In this document: positions 27,562 to 36,884 of the stretch, piece after piece
Layout of the letters: each line of letters begins with the position of its first letter
Position numbering within the stretch: position 1 is the first letter of the stretch
Assembly (NCBI GenBank): GCA_014379585.1
Contig: JACMLN010000182.1
Coordinates: 1-64,000 of the forward strand
DNA length: 64,000 bases
DNA from: Gloeobacterales cyanobacterium ES-bin-313
GTDB taxonomy: Bacteria > Cyanobacteriota > Cyanobacteriia > Gloeobacterales > Gloeobacteraceae
Reading direction: 5' to 3'
The notes under the pieces: generated by a model
The model's input: only the letters and a program-made list of their open reading frames with translations
Databases searched by the model: none
Told to the model about the DNA's origin: nothing
Position numbers and translations under genes: made by a program

Positions 27562-27927
27562 ATGACCACTCACACAGTCTGTATTCACGATCATCAGTCT
27601 GGGCGCACCGTTCGCCTGCAAATTGCTAGTGATCAATATGTACTGATGGCCGCTGAAGCCCAAGCAGTCACATTGCCATATTCATGTCGCAACGGAGCTT
27701 GCACTGCCTGTGCAGTGCGGATTCTTGAAGGAGATGTACATCAACCAGAAGCCATGGGTCTCTCTCCGGAACTCAAGGCTCAGGGCTACGCACTTCTCTG
27801 CGTTTCTTACCCAGCCTCAGACTTGGTGGTTGAAACCCAGAATGAGGACGAAGTCTACGAATTGCAGTTTGGCCGCTACTTTGGCCAAGGAAAAGTCCAA
27901 GCCGGTTTACCGCTAGAAGGAGATTAA
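27562..27927 (+). CDS. [2Fe-2S] ferredoxin, FdC2 type
   Basis: This 121-residue plant-type ferredoxin carries the cluster motif CRNGACTAC followed by the fourth Cys in LLCVSYP. It differs from PetF in having extra residues between the third and fourth cysteines (GDVHQPEAMGLSPELKAQGYA) and a C-terminal extension with EDEVYELQFGRYF. Both features mark FdC2, a conserved ferredoxin of cyanobacteria and plants with a role still under study. Its stop codon shares a base with the start of tlyA, so the two are coupled. Confidence 0.82.
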   Translation: MTTHTVCIHDHQSGRTVRLQIASDQYVLMAAEAQAVTLPYSCRNGACTACAVRILEGDVHQPEAMGLSPELKAQGYALLCVSYPASDLVVETQNEDEVYELQFGRYFGQGKVQAGLPLEGD

Positions 27928-28727
27928 TGATCAAACAACGTCTCGATCAGTTGCTTGTCGCCCGTGGATTAGTAGACAGTCGCCAAAAGGCCCAAGCCCT
28001 AATCCGCAGTGGCCAAGTCCGTGTGGCTGGGGAGGTTGTCGATCAACCCAGTTTTGCTTGTGCAGATGAAGTCGCTCTTGCCGTCGAGAGTCAACCACCT
28101 TTCGTATCGAGGGGGGGAGAAAAGCTCCAAGGTGCCCTCGATGTATTCGCACCGAAGCTCGCTGAACGGGTCTGCCTCGACGGTGGCATCTCCACAGGCG
28201 GGTTCACAGACTGTCTACTTCAAAATGGTGCTGCACGGGTCTACGGGATCGATGTTGGCTACGGCCAAGTGGCTTGGAAACTGCAGACGGATCCAAGAGT
28301 GATCCTCAAAGAGCGCTGCAACCTTCGTAATCTGCAACCCGAAGAACTCTACAAACCCGAAGATCCGTTCCCCGACTTTGCCACCGTTGACATCTCGTTT
28401 ATCTCCGTTCGCCTTGTTCTGCCTGCCTTGCAGCGTCTTCTCATCGCGCCAAGGGAACTCTTGATTCTCGTCAAACCGCAATTTGAAGCTGGCCGCGACC
28501 GAGTTGGCAGAAATGGCGTTGTCCGCGAAGCTTCTACCCATCGCGATGTCATCTCCGGCCTCTGGCAATCTGCTCACGTACTCGGTTGGGGTTTCTTAGG
28601 ATTGACGGGATCGCCCTTGGTTGGGCCTGCGGGCAACCACGAATACTGGCTCTGGCTTTCGCAAGCCTCCCAAGATCTTCTCGAAGACCCTGCTATACGC
28701 CAAACAGTTTCAGAGACCTTAGGGTGA
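27927..28727 (+). CDS. tlyA: TlyA-family rRNA methyltransferase
   Basis: The 266-residue protein has an N-terminal S4 RNA-binding domain (RLDQLLVARGLVDSRQKAQA, SGQVRVAGEVVDQP) and a C-terminal FtsJ-like methyltransferase domain with FVSRGGEKL, CLDGGISTGGFTDCLLQNGA, the SAM site, and VDISFISVRLVLPAL. In other bacteria TlyA methylates 2'-OH groups of rRNA. The SAM loop reads DGGIS where DVGAS is usual, a mild change. It is the second gene of the fdC2-tlyA unit and ends 25 bases before the tRNA gene on the other strand. Confidence 0.9.
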   Translation: MIKQRLDQLLVARGLVDSRQKAQALIRSGQVRVAGEVVDQPSFACADEVALAVESQPPFVSRGGEKLQGALDVFAPKLAERVCLDGGISTGGFTDCLLQNGAARVYGIDVGYGQVAWKLQTDPRVILKERCNLRNLQPEELYKPEDPFPDFATVDISFISVRLVLPALQRLLIAPRELLILVKPQFEAGRDRVGRNGVVREASTHRDVISGLWQSAHVLGWGFLGLTGSPLVGPAGNHEYWLWLSQASQDLLEDPAIRQTVSETLG

Positions 28728-28752
28728 GTATTTTGTAATCAATTTCAGAAGA

Positions 28753-28823
28753 AGCGGGTGGCGGGAATCGAACCCGCAACTAAAGCATGGGAAGCTTTCA
28801 TTTTGCCACTAAACTACACCCGC
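28753..28823 (-). tRNA. trnG: tRNA-Gly (anticodon CCC)
   Basis: The minus strand folds as a cloverleaf: acceptor stem GCGGGTG/CACCCGC, D-arm AGTTTAGTGGC with TTTAGTGG, anticodon stem AAAGC/GCTTT with loop TTCCCAT, and T-arm GCGGGTTCGATTCCCGC. The loop places CCC as the anticodon, which reads GGG. No CCA is encoded; the base after the acceptor stem is T. Confidence 0.92.
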
Positions 28824-28984
28824 ACTTGGCGTTATCCAGAATGTTAGCACAGGAGTTTTCTGTGGTGAGATTGCCACTCACAAGGTTTCTGGTATGATGC
28901 TCTCTGGAATAGCGTGCTATGCAGGTGCCTAGGTAACTGACATAGACATTTTTGTTTGCCTGAAACTTTAGAGGTGTACATCTG

Positions 28985-29176
28985 ATGAAGAAGTATTTGA
29001 TTGTTCTTGCTCTCGGCGCGTTGCTAGTTGGTTGCTCCGGTGGCACCACAACGGAATCGACGACCACCACCACCACTACTACTACTGAATCGACACCCGG
29101 GGCAATGGAAGGGGCGCCAGGTGGGTCAATGGAATCGACGACGACGACAACGACGACGACATCCACGGCTCCTTAA
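28985..29176 (+). CDS. Short Thr-rich lipoprotein
   Basis: The 63-residue product begins with a clear lipoprotein signal (MKKYLIVLALGALLVGCSGG), where LVGC is the lipobox. The 45-residue mature part is nearly all Thr, Ser, Glu and Gly: two blocks of ESTTTTTTT type encoded by imperfect ACC/ACG repeats. Such Thr-rich stretches often serve as extended surface linkers. No functional domain is left. It stands alone, and an apparent hairpin follows about 80 bases later. Gene reality rests on the perfect lipobox and the preceding AGAGGTG. Confidence 0.7.
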   Translation: MKKYLIVLALGALLVGCSGGTTTESTTTTTTTTTESTPGAMEGAPGGSMESTTTTTTTTSTAP

Positions 29177-29252
29177 CAGCATCGATTGGGGGCGACAGTT
29201 CAGAGAAAACATCTTCTCTGTACTGAAGCCTCTTAAATACAAAATTTCCAAA

Positions 29253-29297
29253 AAGAGCAGCAAGTTGGGATGCTGCTTCTTGTTTGGAACTTTTTAG
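29253..29297 (+). terminator. Possible intrinsic terminator after the lipoprotein
   Basis: AGCAGCA (29256-29262) pairs with TGCTGCT (29271-29277) around an 8-base loop; flanking AAG and CTT may extend the stem with a bulge. TTTTT follows at 29291-29295, rather far from the stem. Confidence 0.4.
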
Positions 29298-29324
29298 TCT
29301 TAACGCTATATTATCGAACCAGTT

Positions 29325-30098
29325 TCAGCGTTCTTGAAAAGCGCAGACTTTTCGAAACGTGCAATAAGCACAGTGCTCGCTAGGATGTGGTTCAAATGCT
29401 TCGTCTAGGGGCAAATCGGACTCTGCTCTTCGCAAGGATCGGCGTATTTTTTCGGCAATCTCCAAGAAATAATCCCACCATGTTTCAGCCTCTTCGTCTG
29501 TACAGGTGACTGGGATCACTTCTGAAGTAGCCAAATAGCTAAAACTAATCCGGTATTCCTGATAGTTAGGCCAGTGCATCGCAGCAAGAATCCGATAGAT
29601 CGTGGCTTGGGGATCTTGGCGTAACTGTTCAAGGCTTGGAATGACTTGGCCAGATTTGTGATCGACGACTTCGAGGGCACCGTCGGCAGCTTCGCGCACT
29701 AAGTCCGGCTTGCCCCAAAGCACTAACCCCTCGCGCACAGGTGAACGGAGCATCTTTTCGATTGCCAAGATTCGTCCTTCTCCCCAACCGTAGGGCGCAG
29801 CCAGCCAATCGCTCAAACGCCTGCGAGCAATTTCGTAGGCCGCCTCTGCTTCTAGGCGGTCTGCATAAACATTCCAAGCAAAGGTGGCATCTAACTCGCG
29901 CATTGCGTCTTCAGCGGTCAACTCAGGGGCTTGGGAGAGATGTTCGACGACCGTGTGCACTGCCCGTCCTGTGTGCATATAGGGGGCAATCACCCTTCGC
30001 CAGCGCGGAACCTTGACGACTTTATCGAGGGCATAGGCGTAAGGGCAACCTAGCCAAGTTTTGACGCTAGAAGGACTGAGGTTGATCTTGACGGTCAT
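29325..30098 (-). CDS. PD-(D/E)XK nuclease with Fe-S cysteines (Cas4/AddB-like)
   Basis: This 257-residue RecB-family nuclease starts LSPSSVKTWLGCPYAYAL, with the first Cys of an iron-sulfur site. The nuclease core shows HTGRAVHTVVEHLS, GKPDLVREA and ALEVVDHKSGQVIP, giving the Asp and the Asp-x-Lys motif. The C-terminus ends with HCAYCTFRKVC, the remaining three cysteines of a 4Fe-4S cluster. Single-domain proteins of this kind are found in AddB C-termini and Cas4. No CRISPR array or cas gene is in the window. The ATG at 30098 lies four bases after the crtB stop, so it is probably in an operon with crtB; upstream in-frame codons are ignored because they run into crtB. Confidence 0.85.
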   Translation of the reverse strand: MTVKINLSPSSVKTWLGCPYAYALDKVVKVPRWRRVIAPYMHTGRAVHTVVEHLSQAPELTAEDAMRELDATFAWNVYADRLEAEAAYEIARRRLSDWLAAPYGWGEGRILAIEKMLRSPVREGLVLWGKPDLVREAADGALEVVDHKSGQVIPSLEQLRQDPQATIYRILAAMHWPNYQEYRISFSYLATSEVIPVTCTDEEAETWWDYFLEIAEKIRRSLRRAESDLPLDEAFEPHPSEHCAYCTFRKVCAFQER

Positions 30099-30102
30099 CA
30101 GT

Positions 30103-30966
30103 CTAGGTTTTCGCTTTTGCCCAAGCGACTGGGAGCAGCAATAATTTTTCGGTTCTCGGAACGTAGGCCCGCTGCACAAAGTTCTGATAGCCGTTTTGGC
30201 GGACTTTATCGAGAATCTTCCTATACATGATCAAGGAAGCCCAAACAGGCCAACGCGCGTCAGCAATGAGGGCTGAGATTCCTTTTTGAGCCTGGTGATA
30301 GTACTCGTCGGTGCGGGCAATTTCATATTCCATCAAAGCAGCCCAGCGCTCATCGTTCACGCAGTTGAACAGATCCGCTTCACTGTAGTCAAATTTGCGC
30401 AAATCTTCGAGGGGAAGATAGACACGACCCCGACGGGCATCTTCGCCGACATCCCGCAGGATATTGGTCAACTGTTTGGCGATTCCAAGGGCAATCGCCT
30501 GCTCGCGCACGACAGGGTCTTCAGGAGCCGCTCCCATCACAGCACACACCATCAGGCCGACAGTACCCGCGACGCGATAACAGTAGGTGTGCAAGTCCTC
30601 GAAGGTTTCGTAGCGATCCTGTTTGAGATCCATGCGCATCCCCTCGATCATGTCCATGAACGGTTGGGGTTCGAGAGGGAAATTTTGCACCGCATCGGCG
30701 AGAGCCACGTCGTAAGCATCTTCTGTAGCGCCTGCGAAAATTTTCTGGAGGCGCTCCTCCCAACGGCTGAGATCCCCTAAGTCGGCAGTGGCACCAAGAC
30801 CATCGACAAGTTCGTCCGTGCGGCGACACCAGGCATAGATCGCCCAGATCGCACGACGTTTTTCGGGCGGGAACAGAAGAGACGCCAGATAAAAAGTTTT
30901 GGAGTACTCCGCCGTCAGGCGACGACAGGACTCGTAGGCATCCTGGAGCTTCACTTCAAAGAGCAT
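30103..30966 (-). CDS. crtB: Phytoene synthase
   Basis: CrtB joins two geranylgeranyl diphosphates to phytoene, the first carotenoid step. The two Mg-binding Asp-rich motifs are DELVD (in YAWCRRTDELVD) and DVGED (in LTNILRDVGEDARRGRVYLP). SKTFYLASLLFPPEKRRAIWA at the N-terminus is standard. From the ATG at 30966 it has 287 residues. That ATG lacks a ribosome site; a TTG about 20 bases upstream has GGAAGG at good spacing and would give a few more residues, so the start is uncertain. The partner desaturase crtI lies 1.2 kb away on the other strand. Confidence 0.95.
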   Translation of the reverse strand: MLFEVKLQDAYESCRRLTAEYSKTFYLASLLFPPEKRRAIWAIYAWCRRTDELVDGLGATADLGDLSRWEERLQKIFAGATEDAYDVALADAVQNFPLEPQPFMDMIEGMRMDLKQDRYETFEDLHTYCYRVAGTVGLMVCAVMGAAPEDPVVREQAIALGIAKQLTNILRDVGEDARRGRVYLPLEDLRKFDYSEADLFNCVNDERWAALMEYEIARTDEYYHQAQKGISALIADARWPVWASLIMYRKILDKVRQNGYQNFVQRAYVPRTEKLLLLPVAWAKAKT

Positions 30967-31228
30967 CAGCAGTGGTCGATTTAGCAATCTGGGGCCTTCC
31001 CTTTGCACCTAGCTTACCGGAGGAGCGGCTCCTTCCATCACAAACCCTAGATCATAAACTACAGCACCTCAAATTGTAGCGAAACGTTAAGCTTTTGGCG
31101 CTTTTGAGTGGATTTAAGCAAGTTCGGTGTTTGTGCGGTATTTCTTAGGTCATGGAAGGCTAATATTCTAGATAGACAGGATTCGGCTTGGGGGGAAGAA
31201 AGCAGGAGTTGCCGGATCCTATTTCCTA

Positions 31229-31450
31229 ATGACCTACGAAAGCCATATGGACGAGACAAAGTGTTGGTTTATTCACCGACTCGTAGATGGTACCTGCGAG
31301 ATCACCAAGGAGCCTGAGTCCCAAGGGGCTGATAAAACCTGGGGTCCCTTCGAGGCTCAGGGTGAAGCGATTGCCCGCCGCGTAGGGCTAATACGCAGCG
31401 GGCACTGCCAGCCACGCCTGAACCCTGATGTGCCACAGCCTAAGATTTGA
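31229..31450 (+). CDS. Small conserved cyanobacterial protein
   Basis: This 73-residue soluble protein contains CWFIHRLVDGTCEITKEP, then KTWGPFEAQGEAIARRVGLIRSGHCQP. I recall similar small proteins in other cyanobacteria with the same WGPF and EAIARRVGLIR core, but no function is known. A second ATG at 31247 may be the true start because the conserved part begins there. The gene is 37 bases upstream of the DUF2854 gene in the same direction. Confidence 0.65.
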   Translation: MTYESHMDETKCWFIHRLVDGTCEITKEPESQGADKTWGPFEAQGEAIARRVGLIRSGHCQPRLNPDVPQPKI

Positions 31451-31487
31451 GGCATCCTGGAGACATTAGTACTACTCCAGATCTTCT

Positions 31488-32078
31488 ATGGCTTCGCCTG
31501 TTCCCAAGTTTTTTTCACTGCCGAATGTCCTCATCGGAATTGGGTTGCTGCTTTTTGGCCTGTTTCTGCTGGGATACTTTGTGATTTCGCACCAAAAAAA
31601 TATGGAAGATCTGGGTACGAACCTTAGTTTCGCTGGGCTTAATTATTTTTTATTTCCACTCTTTATTGGCATTGCTCTAAAACTGTCCACAACCCCGCCT
31701 GCGCCAATTCTCAAGGCTCCACCAGCCAATATTGAGAAATATCGCACCCAAGCAACGCCAATTCAAAATCAGGTCTACTCTGACATCACAAAACAGGCTT
31801 ACTTCAAGGCAGCGCACATGTCCGAAGCCCTAAAGCGCATCGGTTTGAGCAAACGTGATGAAGAACTCCCGATCTTGGCTGGTTACTGGGAAACCCTTGA
31901 AGAAGAACACTATGCCCTGCACTTGCGTTTCAATTCGCCCAAAATTGGCCCTGAGCGTTGGGAAACCTGCCGACCCAAGTTAGGCACATTTTTTGGCAAA
32001 GGCGTGGATGTCCGGGTGAATATCGTTTCTGAGGAAGTCGTCGAAGTTTCTCTGGTCAACAGCGGCCAAGCAGCTTAG
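31488..32078 (+). CDS. DUF2854-like membrane protein
   Basis: The 196-residue protein has two N-terminal membrane helices ([20 protein letters not shown], then [18 protein letters not shown]) and a soluble C-terminal domain of about 120 residues. This layout, with the loop ending [13 protein letters not shown] and a domain with [22 protein letters not shown], matches the DUF2854 family shared by cyanobacteria and chloroplasts. The function is unknown. It precedes crtI by 70 bases in the same direction, so co-transcription is possible. Confidence 0.68.
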   Translation: MASPVPKFFSLPNVLIGIGLLLFGLFLLGYFVISHQKNMEDLGTNLSFAGLNYFLFPLFIGIALKLSTTPPAPILKAPPANIEKYRTQATPIQNQVYSDITKQAYFKAAHMSEALKRIGLSKRDEELPILAGYWETLEEEHYALHLRFNSPKIGPERWETCRPKLGTFFGKGVDVRVNIVSEEVVEVSLVNSGQAA

Positions 32079-32148
32079 AGAATCAAGCTTGCTCCTGAAA
32101 AGACAGGGCACGTTAAGATATGTTGTGGTCAATTCAGAAAGGCAAGGC

Positions 32149-33789
32149 ATGGAGCGCAAGCAAGCAATCATCATCGGTTCGGGAATCGGCGGTCTCGCCC
32201 TCGGCATCCGACTCCAAAGTCTTGGCTTCGATACGAAGATTTTTGAAAAGCTCGATGCGCCCGGTGGTCGTGCCTACGTGCGTCGCGTCGATGGCTTTAC
32301 GTTCGACATGGGACCGACGGTGATCACGGTTCCACACTTGATCGAAGAATTGTTTTCGTTAGAACGAGATGCCGCTGCCCTTGCCGAGCCAGACTTTTCC
32401 CCGCAAGTTCTCGATATCAATAACCGGATCAGAACTGGGATCAGTGGTGGACCCAATACTTCGAAGTACGTCAAAATAATTCCGATTCTGCCTTTTTACC
32501 GGATCTACTTCGACGACGGCAGTTACTTCGACTACGACGGCGACCCAGAGAGTACCCGTAGACAAATTCAGGCCATTGAGCCAGAAGATCTGGCTGGTTA
32601 TGAGCGCTTTCACGACGACGCGAAGGCGATCTTTGATCGCGGTTTTTTAGAGCTTGGCTACACCTACTTTGGTGATGTAGTCACAATGCTCAAAATCGCT
32701 CCAGACTTGGTGAAGTTGGATGCGGTAAGGCCCTTATTTGCATTTGTAAAGCGCTACTTCAAAAGCCCGAAGCTCCAGCAGGTATTTAGTTTTGAGCCGC
32801 TGCTTGTTGGTGGTAGTCCGCTGAAAGTACCAGCGATCTATGCGATGATTCACTTCGTCGAAAAGACCTGGGGAATTCACTTTGCCATGGGCGGTACAGG
32901 TTCTCTCGTCAAAGGTTTCGTGCGCAAGTTTGAAGAACTAGGCGGCAAGATCTACTACAACAGCGAAGTGAGCCGAATCGACGTGGAAGGGACTCGTTTT
33001 GGGCGCAAAGTGGTGAAAGGGATTGCCCTAGCCGATGGCAGTGTTCATCCTGCTGAGTTAGTTGCTTCCAATGGCGATTACGCCAACACCTATATGAAAC
33101 TGATCGACAAAAAATATCGCTTCATCAACCAGAATGCACGGGTCAAATTTGCCAAGCAATCCATGTCCATCGTCGTGATCTACTTTGGCTTCAAGGCCGA
33201 TGGATTAGATCTGGATTTACGCCACCACAATATTATTCTTGGCCCTCGCTACGAAGCACTCCTCGATGAAATTTTCGAGCAAAAAGTATTGAGCAAAGAT
33301 TTCTCCCAGTACTTGCACATTCCTTCCTTGACCGATCCCAGCCTCGCCCCGCCTGGGCACCATGCTGCCTACACCCTTGTCCCGGTTCCTAACAACAAAA
33401 GTGGTTTGGACTGGAGCAAACTCGGTGAACCCCTCGTCGATAAAGTACTCACTTTCCTTGAAGAGCGGGGCTATATCCCAGAACTGCGCCAACGACTCGT
33501 CCACAAGAGTTTTATTACCCCTGACTACTTTGAAAACACCCTCAACAGCTACTTGGGCAATGGCTTCGGAGTCGAACCTGTCCTCACCCAGAGTGCTTTC
33601 TTTAGACCCCACAACCGCAGCGAAGACATCGAGAACTTCTATTTGGTGGGAGCCAATGCCCAGCCTGGTGGTGGCACCCCGGCTGTGATGATGTCCGCCA
33701 AAATCACAGCTCGCGTCATCGCCAAAGACTACGCCATTCCCGACACCATCGTGAAGGCTGTCGGCACTCCGAAAGTATCGTTGAAGTAG
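32149..33789 (+). CDS. crtI: Bacterial-type phytoene desaturase CrtI
   Basis: The 546-residue flavoprotein converts phytoene to lycopene in one enzyme. The N-terminus has the FAD fold ([21 protein letters not shown]), then [25 protein letters not shown]-type sequence, which is the CrtI form. CrtH isomerases have a different pattern there. The C-terminus has the family signature [21 protein letters not shown]. Most cyanobacteria use CrtP, CrtQ and CrtH, whereas Gloeobacter uses CrtI, so this gene is the best lineage marker of the window. The ATG at 32149 fits the family start; AAGG lies upstream. Confidence 0.9.
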   Translation: MERKQAIIIGSGIGGLALGIRLQSLGFDTKIFEKLDAPGGRAYVRRVDGFTFDMGPTVITVPHLIEELFSLERDAAALAEPDFSPQVLDINNRIRTGISGGPNTSKYVKIIPILPFYRIYFDDGSYFDYDGDPESTRRQIQAIEPEDLAGYERFHDDAKAIFDRGFLELGYTYFGDVVTMLKIAPDLVKLDAVRPLFAFVKRYFKSPKLQQVFSFEPLLVGGSPLKVPAIYAMIHFVEKTWGIHFAMGGTGSLVKGFVRKFEELGGKIYYNSEVSRIDVEGTRFGRKVVKGIALADGSVHPAELVASNGDYANTYMKLIDKKYRFINQNARVKFAKQSMSIVVIYFGFKADGLDLDLRHHNIILGPRYEALLDEIFEQKVLSKDFSQYLHIPSLTDPSLAPPGHHAAYTLVPVPNNKSGLDWSKLGEPLVDKVLTFLEERGYIPELRQRLVHKSFITPDYFENTLNSYLGNGFGVEPVLTQSAFFRPHNRSEDIENFYLVGANAQPGGGTPAVMMSAKITARVIAKDYAIPDTIVKAVGTPKVSLK

Positions 33790-33808
33790 TTTTTCTTCAC
33801 ATGAACAC

Positions 33809-33828
33809 GAAATTTACATGTAAATTTC
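33809..33828. promoter_or_regulatory. 20-base perfect palindrome upstream of the helicase gene
   Basis: GAAATTTACATGTAAATTTC is its own reverse complement, without a spacer. It lies 20 bases after the crtI stop and 189 bases before the helicase ATG. A symmetric site of this type fits a dimeric repressor or activator better than a terminator, since there is no loop and no T-run. The binding protein is unknown. Confidence 0.45.
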
Positions 33829-34017
33829 ACCATCGATTGTCTACCAACAAAGAAATTGCACGAGGATTCGGCGATCCCAATAGCAACCTCTGTTCAATGT
33901 TTGTTACGGTGGGTAGGAGCGGTATGTGATTTCAGTCTTTGCGCCGCAACCATCTTGTTTTTCTGCCTGAGACTGACGCCGTTATGGGCGGTAGGCCGAT
34001 ACACTTCCGGAGTTTTC

Positions 34018-35322
34018 ATGTCCTTTTCCACTTTCGGCCTATCCGACGAAATTCTTCGAGCCGTGAACGAGCGAGGTTACACCGAACCTACCCCGATCCA
34101 AAAACAAGCCATTCCTGTCGTCCTTTCAGGTGCGGATCTTCTAGCCGGAGCGCAAACAGGTACCGGCAAGACAGCGGGTTTCACGTTGCCGATTCTGCAC
34201 CTGCTTTCCGAGAGGGGCAGATCGAACACGGCAATGCCGGGACGCACGCCCATCCGGGCACTGATTCTGACCCCGACCCGCGAACTCGCGGCGCAGGTGG
34301 AAGAAAGCGTGCGCGAATACGGCAAGTATCTGAGACTGAATTCGATGACGATCTTCGGTGGGGTGAGTATCAACCCACAGATGCAGCGCTTGCGGAGCCG
34401 CATCGATATTTTGGTGGCGACACCTGGGCGATTGCTCGATCATGTCCAGCAACGCTCGGTGGATCTGTCCCACGTCGAAATCTTGGTTTTAGATGAAGCG
34501 GACCGGATGTTGGACATGGGTTTCATCCGCGACATTCGCCGTATTCTGGCTCTCTTGCCCAAAAAACGCCAAAGTTTGCTCTTCTCTGCTACATTCTCGG
34601 AAGAAATCAAGACCTTGGCCGATGGGATGCTCGATCACCCGACCATGATCGAGATTGCCCGCCGCAACTTGACTGCTGATACGGTTTCCCAAAAAGTCTA
34701 TCCAGTGGATCGGGACAAGAAGCGCCAACTGCTGACCCATTTGATTCGACAACATCGTTGGACCCAGGTGTTGGTGTTTATGCGCACCAAGCACGGGGCT
34801 GACCGACTGGTAAAACAGTTGACAGAGGATCGTATCCAAGCCCTCGCCATTCACGGCAACAAGAGCCAAGGGGCAAGAACCCGTGCTCTAGCGGAGTTTA
34901 AAGACGGTGGTCTCCAGGTACTTGTCGCCACAGATATTGCGGCACGGGGGCTTGACATCAATCACCTGCCCCACGTCGTCAATTTCGAGTTACCCAACGT
35001 GCCAGAAGACTATGTTCACCGCATTGGTCGAACGGGGCGTGCTGGCGTAGATGGTGAAGCAGTTTCCTTGGTGTGTGTCGATGAACTGAAGTTATTGGCA
35101 GATATTGAAAAGCTGATCAAACAGCCCTTACTGAAAGAAATTGTGGCTGGTTTTGAGCCGGATCCTAAGGTCAAGGCCGAACCGATTCCCAATGGCCGTC
35201 AGCAAAGACAAGGGCAATCGAGATCCCATGCTTCCGAGCAACCAGCATCGAGAACCAAGCACAAACGAACAGGCGCGAGGACGGATTCGCGCCCTTCCGC
35301 TCTCGGCAATAGAGGTAGGTAA
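34018..35322 (+). CDS. DEAD-box RNA helicase (RhlE-like)
   Basis: The 434-residue helicase has all core motifs: Q motif ([14 protein letters not shown]), motif [15 protein letters not shown], Ia PTREL, GG, TPGR, motif II DEAD in [14 protein letters not shown], motif III SAT, and in domain 2 the RGLDI and [10 protein letters not shown] motifs. The last 60 residues are a basic, Gln/Arg/Ser-rich tail that should bind RNA. GGAG precedes the ATG at 34018. The open codons upstream to 33856 are leader. The 228-base leader with a palindrome suggests regulation, as known for cold-induced helicases, but that is inference. Confidence 0.94.
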   Translation: MSFSTFGLSDEILRAVNERGYTEPTPIQKQAIPVVLSGADLLAGAQTGTGKTAGFTLPILHLLSERGRSNTAMPGRTPIRALILTPTRELAAQVEESVREYGKYLRLNSMTIFGGVSINPQMQRLRSRIDILVATPGRLLDHVQQRSVDLSHVEILVLDEADRMLDMGFIRDIRRILALLPKKRQSLLFSATFSEEIKTLADGMLDHPTMIEIARRNLTADTVSQKVYPVDRDKKRQLLTHLIRQHRWTQVLVFMRTKHGADRLVKQLTEDRIQALAIHGNKSQGARTRALAEFKDGGLQVLVATDIAARGLDINHLPHVVNFELPNVPEDYVHRIGRTGRAGVDGEAVSLVCVDELKLLADIEKLIKQPLLKEIVAGFEPDPKVKAEPIPNGRQQRQGQSRSHASEQPASRTKHKRTGARTDSRPSALGNRGR

Positions 35323-35429
35323 TCGCCCAAGAATCTTTCTCGTCCGTAGCGAGACGGAAAGACGCTAGCAGAACGAAAGAAACTCAATGAGTGGGGAATA
35401 CTAGAGTCTATTCCTCAATTTGCTCTGCT

Positions 35430-36884
35430 ATGAATACTTATCCTGATTTTTCCAGCCAGAACTATCAAGTCATTCGTGAACTTGGTCGAAATCGCGAAGG
35501 GGGCAGAATCAGTTTTTTGGCCGAGTCTGTTACAGATAAACAGCAAGTAGTAATCAAGCAATTTCGTTTTGTACAAGAGAACGCTAGTTGGGAAGGCTTC
35601 AAAGTCTACGAGCGCGAAATCTCTATTCTGCAAGCATTAAATCATCCTCGGATACCGCGCTATCTAGATTCTTTTGAAACTGGTGATGGTTTCTGTATGG
35701 TGCAAGAATATAAGGCTGCAACAACTTTGGCAATGAGAAAAAGTTTCGAACCTGAAGCGATTCAACAAATCGCTATCTCAGTATTAGAAATACTCGTCGA
35801 TTTGCAAAAGAGAGTGCCACCTATTTTTCATCGGGACATCAAGCCTGAAAATATTTTGGTGGACAAAAACAATCAAGCCTATTTAATTGACTTTGGTTTG
35901 GCAAGAGTCAATAGCCAAGAAGTGGCTTTAAGTAGTGTCATGGCAGGAACGCCAGGATTCATGCCCCCTGAAGAGTTATTTAATCGCCCTTTGACAACAG
36001 CTTCCGACCTCTACAGTTTAGGGGCAACATTGATCTCCCTCATTACCAATACTTCGGCGGTGGAGATCAGTCGCTTAATGGACGAAAATTATCAATTTCA
36101 ATTCCGTCACCTTGTCAAAGAAATCAATCTGGACTTCGTAAATTGGTTGCAAAAGATGGTTGCACCAAATGCCAAAGATCGTTTTAATAATGCTGCGGCT
36201 GCACTTCAAGAACTGAGAAATATTTCAATCACTGGCAAAGCAAAGTTCCAACCACAAAATGATCTTCAGAAATATTTGGCAGTTGTGGGTACTGTTATTG
36301 CAAGTTTTGGCGCTATCATTTTCTTTGGTTTTAGCTCAGTTAATCAAGGCTACTCACCAGTTACCAATTCACCTTCAATACCTGCATCTTCTTTAACAGC
36401 AGAAGAACAGTGGTTTAACCAGATCAAACCGAGTTGCAATTCAGTGGAAGTTGTCACTGCCATGAGTGGTGCGACTTATCCGCAAACACCTCAGGGAGTA
36501 GGATATGCGGCAAGCTGTTATGCTCTAGCTGGCAGAATTGACCTTGCGGATCAAGTTATTCTCCAACTTCCACCCAATAACCGAGTTTACGCAGCTGCTA
36601 TCGTTTTTAACATTGGTCATCCTGTAGCTGACGCTGGTGACGATAAATCTGCGGGTTTGATTATGAATTTGGTTTTGCGCTATTGGCCTGACAACTACAT
36701 GGCACTCTTTCATGCTGGCATGTCGGAATATATTCTCAATGACTATCCCCAATCCCAAAGTCATTTACAATCATTTTTGCGAGTCTATCAACAGCAAGAT
36801 GGCTGGACAGACAAAGCAAAAAGTGCATTAAACAGAATGGAAAATGGGATATCAGCCGATCAAAGTTTTAAAATTCGTGAATGA
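35430..36884 (+). CDS. Ser/Thr protein kinase with C-terminal sensor-like domain
   Basis: This 484-residue Hanks-type kinase has VVIKQFRF with the ATP-binding Lys, the catalytic loop FHRDIKPEN, LIDFGLAR, the activation segment ending GTPGFMPPEE, and TASDLYSLG. The glycine loop is divergent. The kinase domain ends near residue 270 and is followed by a membrane helix (LAVVGTVIASFGAIIFFGF) and an outer domain of about 170 residues with helical repeats similar to TPRs (ALAGRIDLADQVI, MALFHAGMSEYILNDYPQSQSHLQ). Base composition is more AT-rich than in its neighbours. The outer part could sense a signal. The target is unknown. Confidence 0.88.
   Translation: MNTYPDFSSQNYQVIRELGRNREGGRISFLAESVTDKQQVVIKQFRFVQENASWEGFKVYEREISILQALNHPRIPRYLDSFETGDGFCMVQEYKAATTLAMRKSFEPEAIQQIAISVLEILVDLQKRVPPIFHRDIKPENILVDKNNQAYLIDFGLARVNSQEVALSSVMAGTPGFMPPEELFNRPLTTASDLYSLGATLISLITNTSAVEISRLMDENYQFQFRHLVKEINLDFVNWLQKMVAPNAKDRFNNAAAALQELRNISITGKAKFQPQNDLQKYLAVVGTVIASFGAIIFFGFSSVNQGYSPVTNSPSIPASSLTAEEQWFNQIKPSCNSVEVVTAMSGATYPQTPQGVGYAASCYALAGRIDLADQVILQLPPNNRVYAAAIVFNIGHPVADAGDDKSAGLIMNLVLRYWPDNYMALFHAGMSEYILNDYPQSQSHLQSFLRVYQQQDGWTDKAKSALNRMENGISADQSFKIRE

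Noticed and set aside
29325-30098. Cas4 of a CRISPR system
   Set aside because: The nuclease has the right cysteines, but there is no repeat array and no other cas gene in the window.
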